Both the position numbers and the translations under genes were made by a program. Under the pieces are notes generated by a model. It saw nothing but the letters and a program-made list of their open reading frames with translations. It was not told the origin of the DNA and made no database searches. DNA of 12,960 bases from Gammaproteobacteria bacterium (GTDB lineage: Bacteria > Pseudomonadota > Gammaproteobacteria > Steroidobacterales > Steroidobacteraceae), in contig RGYP01000023.1 of the NCBI GenBank assembly GCA_010031985.1, forward strand, positions 1 through 12,960, in the 5' to 3' direction. Shown one piece after another: positions 1-6,069 of the stretch (position 1 is the stretch's first letter; each line of letters starts with the position of its first letter).

Positions 1-1
1 C

Positions 2-211
2 GGCAGTGGCTTCGGCAAATTGTTGCTCGCGGGCTGGTTGATCGCGTTCTGCTACCACCTCTGCAATGGCCTGCGTCATCTCAACTGGGATCTCGGTCGC
101 GGCCTCGAAAAAGTCGAGGCGAGACGCAGTGCCACCGTGGTCGTCGTGGTGAGCGCCGCGCTCGCACTCGCGGTCGTGTACGCGGCGTTTTTCGCAGGGG
201 TGCCGCGATGA
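2..211 (+). CDS. sdhC: Succinate dehydrogenase cytochrome b556 subunit SdhC, 3' part only
   Basis: The gene enters from the left edge and only the last 69 codons are visible. SdhC is one of two membrane anchors of succinate dehydrogenase (complex II); it helps hold heme b and forms the ubiquinone site. The visible part contains the family signature Tyr-His-x4-Gly-Leu-Arg-His-Leu-x-Trp-Asp. The first His of this motif (codon 56-58) aligns with E. coli SdhC His84, the heme ligand, from my memory of that sequence. A final hydrophobic helix (rich in Val and Ala, about 50-62 codons into the visible part) ends the protein. The stop overlaps the sdhD start (ATGA at 208-211), so the two anchors are probably translationally coupled. 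The RHLxWD form resembles the alphaproteobacterial/Xanthomonas type more than the E. coli type. Confidence 0.93.
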   Translation, partial: GSGFGKLLLAGWLIAFCYHLCNGLRHLNWDLGRGLEKVEARRSATVVVVVSAALALAVVYAAFFAGVPR

Positions 212-600
212 GTTTGCGCACGCCGCTCGGCAAGGTACTCGGCCGCGGTTCGGCCAAGCAGGGCGTCTCGCACTGGTGGGTGCAGCGTACGACGGCAGTC
301 GCACTCGTGCCGCTCACGCTGTGGTTCGTGTTCCAGCTCCTGCATTTGCCGACGACCGATCAGTTCGCCGTGCGGGAGTGGATCGCGAGCGGCGTCAACC
401 CGGCGCTGCTCGTCCTGTTCATCGCTTCGATCGCCTATCACTCGGCGCTCGGAATTCAGGTGGTGCTCGAGGACTACGTGCCCAACAAGGCCGTCAAGCT
501 CGCGGCCCTGCTCGCCAACACTTTCATTCACGTCGTCGTCGCGGTCGTTGCCGGTTATGCCGTGCTGCGCATCGCCTTCACGACGCTCGCCCAGGGATGA
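208..600 (+). CDS. sdhD: Succinate dehydrogenase membrane anchor subunit SdhD
   Basis: The product is a 130-residue membrane protein, the second anchor of complex II in the inner membrane. Three hydrophobic helices are visible, at about residues 28-46, 63-82 and 93-123. The second carries His78, the likely heme b ligand, within the motif His-x3-Gly-x-Gln-x3-Glu-Asp-Tyr (Glu88, Asp89, Tyr90). The Asp-Tyr pair corresponds to residues at the quinone site in E. coli SdhD. The N-terminus, basic and then Ser-x-His-Trp-Trp-x-Gln-Arg, is typical of the family. The ATG overlaps the sdhC stop by four bases, and sdhA begins six bases after the stop, so this is the second gene of a compact sdhCDAB operon whose promoter lies left of the window. 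Confidence 0.94.
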   Translation: MSLRTPLGKVLGRGSAKQGVSHWWVQRTTAVALVPLTLWFVFQLLHLPTTDQFAVREWIASGVNPALLVLFIASIAYHSALGIQVVLEDYVPNKAVKLAALLANTFIHVVVAVVAGYAVLRIAFTTLAQG

Positions 601-606
601 CGCCGG

Positions 607-2332
607 ATGTCTGCCTACAATTTCATTGATCACACCTATGACGTCGTCGTGGTCGGCGCGGGCGGCGCCGGCTTGCGCGCGACGCTGGGTCTCGCCGAGG
701 CCGGTTTGTCGACGGCCTGTCTGACCAAAGTATTTCCGACCCGCAGTCATACCGTGGCTGCGCAGGGCGGCATCTCTGCGGCGCTCGGCAACATGGGTGA
801 GGACGACTGGCGCTATCACTTCTACGACACCATCAAGGGGTCGGACTGGCTCGGCGATCAGGATGCGATCGAGTTCATGTGCAAGGAAGCGCCGGCGGCC
901 GTCATCGAGCTCGAACACTACGGCGTGCCGTTCTCGCGCACCCCCGACGGTCGTATCTATCAGCGTCCGTTCGGTGGCATGACGACTCAGTACGGCAAGG
1001 GCATTGCGCAGCGCACCTGCGCAGCGGCCGACCGTACCGGCCACGCGATGCTGCACACGCTCTATCAGCAGTCGATCAAGAACGAGGCCGAGTTCTTCAT
1101 CGAATACTTTGCCATCGATCTCATCATGGAAAACGGCGAGTGCCGCGGAGTCGTGGCGCTCAATCTCGCCGAAGGCACCCTGCATCGTTTTCGCGCCCAT
1201 CTCGTCATTCTGGCGACCGGCGGCTATGGCCGCGCGTACTTTTCCTGCACCTCTGCGCACACCTGCACGGGTGATGGCGGCGGCATGGCGTTGCGCGCCG
1301 GCCTGCCGCTGCAGGACATGGAGTTCGTGCAGTTTCATCCGACCGGCATCTACGGCGCGGGCTGTCTCATCACGGAAGGCTCGCGCGGCGAGGGTGGTTA
1401 TCTCACCAACTCGCGTGGCGAGCGCTTCATGGAGCGCTACGCACCGAACGCCAAAGATCTTGCTTCGCGCGACGTGGTCTCGCGCTCGATGACCATCGAG
1501 ATTCGCGAGGGGCGGGGTGTCGGCAAGGAGGCCGATCACATCCACCTGCATCTCGAGCACCTCGGCCCCGAGGTCATCAAGCAGCGTCTGCCCGGTATCG
1601 CCGAGACGGCACGCATCTTTGCGGGCGTCGACGTCAACAAGGAACCGATCCCGGTGCTGCCGACGGTGCATTACAACATGGGCGGTATCCCCTGCAATTA
1701 TCACGGTGAGGTGGTGACGCTCAAAAATGGCGACGCCGACACCGTGGTGCCGGGGCTCATGGCGGTGGGCGAGGCGGCCTGCGTGTCGGTGCACGGCGCG
1801 AATCGTCTTGGCTCCAATTCTTTGCTCGATCTCGTGGTGTTCGGCCGCGAGGCCGGTCGACACGCCGCATCGATCGTCAAGCCGGGTAGCTCCCACAAGC
1901 CACTACCCAAAGATGCGGGCGATCTCGCACTCGCGCGGCTCGACAAATTCCGCCATGCGAACGGCGATCGGCCGACCGCCCAGGTTCGTCTCGAAATGCA
2001 GAAGATCATGCAGGCCGACGCCGCCGTGTTCCGCACCGGCAGTTCGCTGCAGGAAGGCTGCGAGAGGCTGCAGGCGACCGTCGACTCGTTCGCCGATGTT
2101 CGTACCAGCGATCGCGGACTCATCTGGAACACCGACCTCACCGAGACGCTCGAGCTCGACAACCTGCTCGGGCAGGCGGTGGCCACGATTCGCTCCGCCG
2201 AAAATCGCAAGGAAAGTCGCGGCGCGCATGCCCGCGAAGAAGGGGCACACCCGCATCGATTACCGCGGCGTGCACCTCAACACGCTGACGGCCGACGTCG
2301 AGTCGATTCCGCCCAAAGCGCGTACCTACTGA
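607..2332 (+). CDS. sdhA: Succinate dehydrogenase flavoprotein SdhA, disrupted by an internal deletion and frameshift near 2240
   Basis: SdhA oxidises succinate to fumarate at a covalently bound FAD. The N-terminal Rossmann motif GAGGAG (residues 17-22) is present, as is His48 in the SHTVAAQGG motif that bonds to FAD. Predicted catalytic residues are His244, Glu257, Arg288 (the proton shuttle, E. coli Arg286), His355 and Arg400. An AGGGA ribosome site lies 9 bases before the ATG. The family sequence is intact to about residue 544 (base 2236). There the original frame runs off into non-homologous sequence, staying open to 2736 across sdhB. The true C-terminus (IDYRGVHLNTLT to PPKARTY, stop 2330-2332) lies one frame over. 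Compared with the remembered family sequence, about 20 residues including an Arg-Asp-Asp-x-Asn-Trp region are absent, implying a loss of about 59 bp. The restored length would be about 594, normal for SdhA. It could be a pseudogene or an assembly error. Confidence 0.9.
2236..2245 (+). other. Deletion/frameshift junction in sdhA
   Basis: At this point the sdhA reading frame changes from that starting at 607 to the one ending at 2332 (a +1 change). The left side reads Ala-His-Ala-Arg-Glu; in the new frame the right side reads Lys-Lys-Gly-His-Thr-Arg-Ile-Asp-Tyr. Normal SdhA proteins have roughly 27 residues between the Arg and the Asp-Tyr-Arg motif; only 22 bases remain here. The difference, 59 bases, is 2 modulo 3, exactly what the observed frame change needs. 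The short purine run GAAGAAGGGG at the junction could have supplied microhomology. The residue count rests on remembered homologues, so 62 bases is also possible. Confidence 0.75.
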
Positions 2333-2350
2333 CATTCGAGGATCGCATCG

Positions 2351-3139
2351 ATGGTCCAGCTGAGACTGCCGGAAAATTCACGCATCAATCGCCACGGCAA
2401 GGTGCACAAGGCGCCTGCCGGTGCGACCAACGTGCGTACCTTCAAGGTGTACCGCTACGACCCCGACGCCGGCGAAAACCCGCGCGTCGACACCTTCGAG
2501 GTCGACATGGACAACTGCGGGCCCATGGTGCTCGACGCACTGATCAAGATCAAAAACGAAATGGACCCGTCGCTGACCTTCCGCCGCTCCTGCCGCGAGG
2601 GCATCTGTGGCAGCTGCGCGATGAACATCGACGGCACCAATACGCTCGCCTGCACCAAGAGCTGCGGCGAGTTGAAAGGCGAGGTCAAGATCTATCCGCT
2701 GCCGCACATGCCGGTGGTCAAAGATTTGGTGCCTGATCTCACTCAGTTCTACGCGCAGTACGCCTCGGTCAAGCCGTGGTTGCAGTCGCGTACGCCGGCA
2801 CCGCCCGATCGCGAGCGGTTGCAGGCCCCCGATGAACAGGAAAAGATCGACCGTCCCTCGGCTTGCATTCTTTGTGCCTGTTGCTCGACGTCTTGTCCGA
2901 GCTATTGGTGGAACGGCGATCGATATCTCGGCCCGGCGGCGCTGCTCGCCGCTTATCGCTGGATCATCGACAGCCGCGACGATGCCACGGGCGAGCGGCT
3001 CGATGCGCTCGAAGACCCGTTCCGGCTCTATCGTTGCCACACCATCATGAACTGCACCGAGGCCTGTCCCAAAGATCTCAACCCGGCGAAGGCCATTGCC
3101 GAGATCAAAAAAATGATGGCCGAGCGCGAACACACTTGA
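2351..3139 (+). CDS. sdhB: Succinate dehydrogenase iron-sulfur subunit SdhB
   Basis: The 262-residue protein carries electrons from SdhA FAD to ubiquinone through three clusters. The 2Fe-2S site is the CREGICGSCAMN motif with a later Cys in NTLAC (about residues 79-101). The first 4Fe-4S motif is CILCACCSTSCP (about 172-183), and the CHTIMNCTEACP motif (about 229-240) completes the 3Fe-4S and 4Fe-4S sites. All expected cysteines are present, and length and C-terminus (NPAKAIAEIKKMM) are normal for the family. GAGGA at 2337-2341 is a good ribosome site 9 bases before the ATG. The gene starts 18 bases after the restored sdhA stop. The unrestored sdhA frame would read 386 bases into sdhB out of frame, which could disturb sdhB translation if the lesion is real. 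Confidence 0.97.
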   Translation: MVQLRLPENSRINRHGKVHKAPAGATNVRTFKVYRYDPDAGENPRVDTFEVDMDNCGPMVLDALIKIKNEMDPSLTFRRSCREGICGSCAMNIDGTNTLACTKSCGELKGEVKIYPLPHMPVVKDLVPDLTQFYAQYASVKPWLQSRTPAPPDRERLQAPDEQEKIDRPSACILCACCSTSCPSYWWNGDRYLGPAALLAAYRWIIDSRDDATGERLDALEDPFRLYRCHTIMNCTEACPKDLNPAKAIAEIKKMMAEREHT

Positions 3140-3149
3140 GCAGAGCGCG

Positions 3150-3380
3150 GTGAGCGACGGGCGGCTGCGCTGGCGCTGTCGGCGCGGCATGAAAGAGCTC
3201 GACGTGCTGCTCGAGCGCTGGCTCGAGCGGCATCGGGGGCTGGCCACGGCCGAGGACCTGCAGCGCTTCGAGACGCTGCTCGAGCTGCAGGACCCCGAAC
3301 TCGCCCGTTACCTGCTTGCCGGGCAGGCGCATCCCGACCCTGGTCTGCAGGGCCTCATCGACCGTGTCCGACTGGGCTGA
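3150..3380 (+). CDS. sdhE: SdhE, FAD assembly factor (DUF339/YgfY family)
   Basis: This small 76-residue soluble protein matches the SdhE family, which promotes covalent attachment of FAD to SdhA. The diagnostic RGMKELD motif (residues about 13-19) is present, preceded by Arg-Leu-Arg-Trp-Arg-Cys-Arg and followed by the usual helical bundle with Leu-Leu-Glu-Leu-Gln-Asp-Pro-Glu-Leu. The start chosen is a GTG 10 bases after the sdhB stop; the only in-frame ATG (3189) falls inside the RGM motif and would remove conserved sequence. The ribosome site is weak (GAGCAGAGCG). Its position directly after sdhB is common in gammaproteobacteria and suggests co-transcription with the enzyme it matures. Confidence 0.93.
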   Translation: MSDGRLRWRCRRGMKELDVLLERWLERHRGLATAEDLQRFETLLELQDPELARYLLAGQAHPDPGLQGLIDRVRLG

Positions 3381-3390
3381 TGGCCCCCCG

Positions 3391-3416
3391 CCATGCGGTT
3401 AGACTGGCCGCAATGG
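3391..3416 (+). other. Inverted repeat just after sdhE
   Basis: Starting 11 bases after the sdhE stop, CCATGCGG can pair with CCGC-A-ATGG (eight pairs, one bulged A) around a nine-base loop. It would lie at the 3' end of the sdh transcript. There is no T-run behind it, so it is not a convincing intrinsic terminator; it could mark an mRNA 3' end or be chance. Confidence 0.35.
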
Positions 3417-3458
3417 GAACCCTGCCGTGATCTGCCACGCCAAAACCTCACAGCTTGC

Positions 3459-3485
3459 GAACTTTTGCAAAGCACTCGGGTCTCA
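3459..3485 (+). promoter_or_regulatory. Predicted sigma-E (RpoE)-dependent promoter of the rpoE operon
   Basis: The -35 element GAACTT (3459-3464, continued as GAACTTTT) is followed by a 16-base spacer and TCTCA (3481-3485), which with the preceding G reads GTCTCA. This matches the established sigma-E consensus, AACTT at -35 and GTCTnA near -10 with about 16 bases between, almost perfectly. Transcription would begin near 3491, giving a leader of roughly 64 bases before the GTG start of rpoE. An A-rich stretch (CCAAAACC) lies upstream. The site implies positive autoregulation of rpoE-rseA-rseB, as in E. coli and Pseudomonas. Confidence 0.8.
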
Positions 3486-3554
3486 CCGGACGCCATGCAC
3501 GTCGCCAGTTCGACAGTCCCTCGAAGGGTGCCCGCGGGGCCCGAGTGGCCTGCC

Positions 3555-4166
3555 GTGAACAACTCGGAACAAAGCGATCTCAGCCTGGTGCAACTCGCGC
3601 AACGTGGCGACGCCGGGGCCTTCGACGCGCTGGTCCGACGTTACCAGCACAAGGTCGTCAAGCTCGTACTGCGCTACGTGCGCGACCCGGCCGAGGCCGA
3701 GGACATCGCCCAAGAGGCCTTCATCAAGGCCTACCGCGCGCTGCCACGCTTTCGCGGCGACAGCGCGTTCTACACGTGGCTGTATCGCATCGCCATCAAC
3801 ACCGCCAAAAACGCGCTCGCTGCCCGCGGCCGCAGTCCGCTCAGTTTCGAGATCGATCGCCCCGAGGGGGAAGAGTCGAGCGAGGTGCTGGCACGCATGA
3901 AAGACACGGCCACGCCGGAGGCGATGGCGCTCACCGAGGAGATCCGCTCCATCGTGACCGCGGCCATCGAGGCCTTGCCCGAAGATTTGCGAACCGCCAT
4001 CCAGCTGCGTGAGTTGGAGGGCATGTCTTACGAGGAAATCGCCAACGCCATGGAGTGTCCGGTGGGGACCGTGCGCTCCCGAATCTTTCGTGCTCGCGAG
4101 GCCATCGATGCTCGCTTGCGCGAAGTGTTCGAGGGTGGTCTTGGGCGGGGAGAGGTGACGGGATGA
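3555..4166 (+). CDS. rpoE: RNA polymerase sigma factor RpoE (extracytoplasmic function sigma-E / AlgU)
   Basis: The 203-residue product is a sigma-70 family ECF factor directing transcription of envelope-stress genes. Region 2 is clear (RYQHKV, then DIAQEAFIKAYRALPRFRGD and FYTWLYRIAINTAKN, about residues 28-87). Region 4 runs from about 141 to 184 (LPEDLRTAIQLRELEGMSYEE, CPVGTVRSRIFRAREAID), close to E. coli RpoE and Pseudomonas AlgU. I chose the GTG at 3555, whose product starts MNNSEQSDLSLVQ and aligns with E. coli MSEQLTDQVLV. In-frame upstream codons exist, including an ATG at 3495, but they add non-homologous sequence, and 3495 would lie only about 4 bases from the predicted transcript start. 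The ribosome site is poor. The stop overlaps rseA (ATGA at 4163-4166). Confidence 0.95.
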   Translation: MNNSEQSDLSLVQLAQRGDAGAFDALVRRYQHKVVKLVLRYVRDPAEAEDIAQEAFIKAYRALPRFRGDSAFYTWLYRIAINTAKNALAARGRSPLSFEIDRPEGEESSEVLARMKDTATPEAMALTEEIRSIVTAAIEALPEDLRTAIQLRELEGMSYEEIANAMECPVGTVRSRIFRAREAIDARLREVFEGGLGRGEVTG

Positions 4167-4588
4167 ACGGAAATACCAGTCAGGGTGCCGCCGGTAGCGA
4201 CGGCAACGCCGAATTGCTCGAGCAGCGCGAGAGTCAATTGTCGGCCATGTTCGATGGCGAACTGCCCGAGGCCGAATGCGAACTGCTCGCACGGCGCCTC
4301 GCGCGTGACGAGAACCTGCGACGCATCCCGGCCATGCCGAGCGAACCCTTGCTCGCCAAGGCCCCGGTGGAGGCTGCCTCGTCCGCCGAGCCCAAGGGCA
4401 ATGGCGAGCCGATGAGCTACGTCACCCCGCCGCTCAACACCGGCGCGGTCAATCCGGCGTTCCCGCTGGCAGGTTACGTGGGGGCGCATACGGCGGTTTC
4501 GGCGCCGATGCTGCGCCATTCGTCGATGAGCGCCGTCATCGCGGTCGATGCGCCCACCGCCGAGGTGCCTGCGGAGGAAGTTCGTTGA
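4163..4588 (+). CDS. rseA: RseA/MucA-like anti-sigma-E factor, shortened and lacking a membrane helix
   Basis: RseA normally holds sigma-E at the inner membrane until stress proteolysis. Here the 141-residue product has the start of the RseA N-terminal domain (about residues 22-53: QLSAMFDGELPEAECELLARR and then LARDENLRR). It then jumps to a Pro/Ala/Glu-rich stretch and a C-terminal part (SYVTPP, LAGYVGAHTAVSAPMLR, about 90-130) that resembles the periplasmic tail of RseA/MucA proteins. The expected Trp-x-x-Tyr-x-Leu/Ile section of the sigma-binding domain and any hydrophobic membrane segment are absent. Usual family length is about 190-220. Both remaining parts are in one frame, so a loss of a multiple of three bases near 4320-4330 would explain it. 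Identity as rseA also rests on position between rpoE and rseB, with ATGA and TTGA overlaps. If real, sigma-E binding is probably impaired. Confidence 0.82.
   Translation: MNGNTSQGAAGSDGNAELLEQRESQLSAMFDGELPEAECELLARRLARDENLRRIPAMPSEPLLAKAPVEAASSAEPKGNGEPMSYVTPPLNTGAVNPAFPLAGYVGAHTAVSAPMLRHSSMSAVIAVDAPTAEVPAEEVR
4573..4578 (+). promoter_or_regulatory. Ribosome binding site deciding the TTG start of rseB
   Basis: GGAGGA ends six bases before TTG at 4585. It supports a rare TTG start that overlaps the rseA stop (TTGA), rather than an internal ATG that would cut into the signal peptide. Confidence 0.7.
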
Positions 4589-5736
4589 GCATCGCGGCAG
4601 GCCTCGCGCTGCGCGCCGCACGGCGCTGGGCGTCGCTGCTTGCCGGTGTTTGGGTGATGCTGCCGATCGCCGCCTTCGCCGATGACGCTCGCGAGTGGCT
4701 CGAGCGCATGAATCGCGCGCTCGCCGAACAAAGCTACGAGGGCACGTTTTTTCACGAGCGCGGCGGCCAGTCCGAATCGCTGCGCATTCATCACCGGGTC
4801 AAAAATGGCGAGATCGCCGAGCGTTTGGTGTCGCTCGATGGTTCGCGGCGAGAGTTCATTCGCGTGGGCGAAGAGCTCTCGTACGTGTTGCCCGACCAGC
4901 GCACGGTGCTGATCGAACGCCGACCCCGTCGCGGCGGTCTGTTGCCCAATTTCCCGCGCTTCGATGAGCATACGGCGCAGTTCTACCGACTCGGCGAGGT
5001 GCAGCGTACGCGGCTCGTCGAGCGCGATGCCCGGCTGATTTCTTTGGTGCCGCTCGATCCCTACCGCTACGGCTATCGGGTCTGGATCGACGCGCGCACG
5101 CGCTTGCCTTTGAAGTCCGAGGTCTACGATCGCCGCGGTCAGGTGCTCGAGCGCATCGCGTTTGCCAGCCTGCAGCGGGTCGCCGACATTCCCGACGACA
5201 CCTTCCAGCCGGCCGTCTCCACCGAGGGCTTTCGGCGCATCGAAAACGACGGCGGCATGCGTTTGCGCACCGTCAACGATTCGGCCTCGGTGTGGAGTCT
5301 GCGTACCGCACCGCGCGGATTCCAGGTGACGCAGCGTGGCGAACAAACCTTGCCCGGGACCGACGAGCCGGTCTCGCACATCGTGCTCTCCGATGGCTTG
5401 GCCTCGGTGTCGGTGTTCATCGGTGCGCGTCTGCCGCCGCGCTCGGCCAAGGAAATCGCGCTCGAGCGACAGATCGGCGCCTCCACGGCGTTTTCGACCT
5501 TCCTGCACGGTCATCACGTGGTGGTGATCGGCGAGATTCCGGTACAGACGGCACGCCTGATCGCCGCCCAACTCGCGCCCGGCGAATCCGAGGCCGCGGC
5601 GCGTCCCGCTGAGTCCACGCGTCCCGCTGAGTCCACGCGTCCTGCGGAGCCCGCGCGTCCCGGCGTCCCGGGGCGGCCACGCGAGGCGGTCGGTATCGTT
5701 CAGCCGCGCCCGGCGTTCGTGCCGCAGAACCCGTGA
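4585..5736 (+). CDS. rseB: RseB/MucB, periplasmic regulator of sigma-E
   Basis: The 383-residue protein belongs to the MucB/RseB family, which binds the periplasmic part of RseA and protects it from DegS cleavage until it senses lipoprotein or LPS signals. A signal peptide is evident: basic start (Arg10, Arg13, Arg14), hydrophobic core, and AAFA cleavage after residue 32. The lipoprotein-binding-like domain (about 35-210) shows YEGTFFHERGG, IHHRV, ERLVSLDG, RYGYRVWIDARTRLPLKSE. The C-terminal domain (about 225-332) shows the family-like GLASVSVFI and the VVVIGEIP motif. The final 50 residues are an extra Arg-Pro-rich tail with hexapeptide repeats. The TTG start overlaps the rseA stop, and the stop overlaps the next GTG. 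Its natural partner RseA here seems to lack a membrane anchor, so whether RseB still meets it in the periplasm is doubtful. Confidence 0.94.
   Translation: MSIAAGLALRAARRWASLLAGVWVMLPIAAFADDAREWLERMNRALAEQSYEGTFFHERGGQSESLRIHHRVKNGEIAERLVSLDGSRREFIRVGEELSYVLPDQRTVLIERRPRRGGLLPNFPRFDEHTAQFYRLGEVQRTRLVERDARLISLVPLDPYRYGYRVWIDARTRLPLKSEVYDRRGQVLERIAFASLQRVADIPDDTFQPAVSTEGFRRIENDGGMRLRTVNDSASVWSLRTAPRGFQVTQRGEQTLPGTDEPVSHIVLSDGLASVSVFIGARLPPRSAKEIALERQIGASTAFSTFLHGHHVVVIGEIPVQTARLIAAQLAPGESEAAARPAESTRPAESTRPAEPARPGVPGRPREAVGIVQPRPAFVPQNP
5602..5673 (+). repeat. 18-bp tandem repeat in the rseB 3' end
   Basis: Two identical 18-base units (CGTCCCGCTGAGTCCACG, 5602-5637) are followed by a diverged third (5638-5655) and a weaker fourth (5656-5673). 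They encode RPAEST, RPAEST, RPAEPA and RPGVPG, a flexible periplasmic tail. The identical first two copies suggest recent duplication; copy number could vary between strains. Confidence 0.85.
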
Positions 5737-5987
5737 CCGCCCATCCCGGCCGCCTCACGCTGCTGACCCGCGAGGGTTGCGGACTCTGTGAGGAATTCGC
5801 CGACGAATTGGCGCAGCTCGGCGGCATGCTGACGCTGCCGCCGCTCGAGACGCTGGACGTCGACTCCGACCCCGAAATGCTGCGGCGCTACGGCCATAAA
5901 ATCCCCGTTTTGCTCTGGGATGGGGCGCCGATCGCCGTGACTCGCCTCGATCCGGGCGAGATCGAGCGCTTGTTTCGCGCTCGTTGA
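5733..5987 (+). CDS. Glutaredoxin-like thioredoxin-fold protein (DUF836 type)
   Basis: The 84-residue protein starts with a short beta strand (RLTLLTREGC) and a redox motif Cys16-Gly-Leu-Cys19, then Glu-Glu-Phe, a helix, and Lys-Ile-Pro-Val (cis-proline Pro58) before a final strand and helix. This is the layout of the small glutaredoxin-like DUF836 family, thought to be thiol-disulfide proteins; the substrate is not known and no signal peptide is present, so it should be cytoplasmic. The GTG start overlaps the rseB stop (GTGA at 5733-5736). In related genomes a similar gene sits just before lepA, often after a degP/mucD protease gene, which is missing here. Confidence 0.85.
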   Translation: MTAHPGRLTLLTREGCGLCEEFADELAQLGGMLTLPPLETLDVDSDPEMLRRYGHKIPVLLWDGAPIAVTRLDPGEIERLFRAR

Positions 5988-6015
5988 GGGCGCCGGGCCC
6001 GCCAACCGGTATAAT
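5984..6015 (+). promoter_or_regulatory. Candidate sigma-70 promoter for the lepA operon
   Basis: A perfect TATAAT (6010-6015) lies in the 82-base gap before lepA. The best -35-like element, TTGAGG (5984-5989), is 20 bases upstream, longer than the ideal 17, and overlaps the stop of the glutaredoxin-like gene. A transcript would start near 6022, leaving a leader of about 48 bases. The -10 is convincing, the -35 weak. Confidence 0.5.
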
Positions 6016-6032
6016 CCGCCGCTTTTTGCAAG

Positions 6033-6053
6033 CCCCGGAGTCTTTGGCCGGGG
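6033..6053 (+). other. Leader hairpin upstream of lepA
   Basis: CCCCGG (6033-6038) and CCGGGG (6048-6053) can form a strong six-pair GC stem with a nine-base loop, 16 bases before the lepA ATG. No T-run follows, so termination is unlikely. The G-rich right arm is the nearest purine-rich tract to the start codon, so the stem could affect ribosome access to lepA. Confidence 0.45.
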
Positions 6054-6069
6054 GATCACCTGAGCCCGA

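Noticed and set aside
76..1896. 606-residue open frame on the minus strand opposite sdhC-sdhD-sdhA
   Set aside because: It is Arg/His/Asp-rich with no recognisable domain and lies opposite well-supported genes; long antisense open frames are expected at this GC content and codon bias.
2236..2245. Programmed +1 frameshifting in sdhA
   Set aside because: A ribosomal slip could rejoin the frames but would not supply the roughly 20 missing conserved residues, and there is no classic slippery site or stop codon at the junction.
2333..2736. C-terminal extension of SdhA to 709 residues
   Set aside because: The sequence after about residue 544 is not SdhA-like and is simply sdhB read in another frame; it is a consequence of the frame change, not a fused domain.
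3400..3405. TAGACT as a sigma-70 -10 box for rpoE
   Set aside because: No acceptable -35 at 16-18 bases upstream, and it lies in the loop of the inverted repeat after sdhE.
3393..3554. Longer N-terminus for RpoE from upstream in-frame starts (3393 or ATG 3495)
   Set aside because: The added residues are not family-like, the first would begin upstream of the predicted promoter, and 3495 lies almost at the predicted transcript start.
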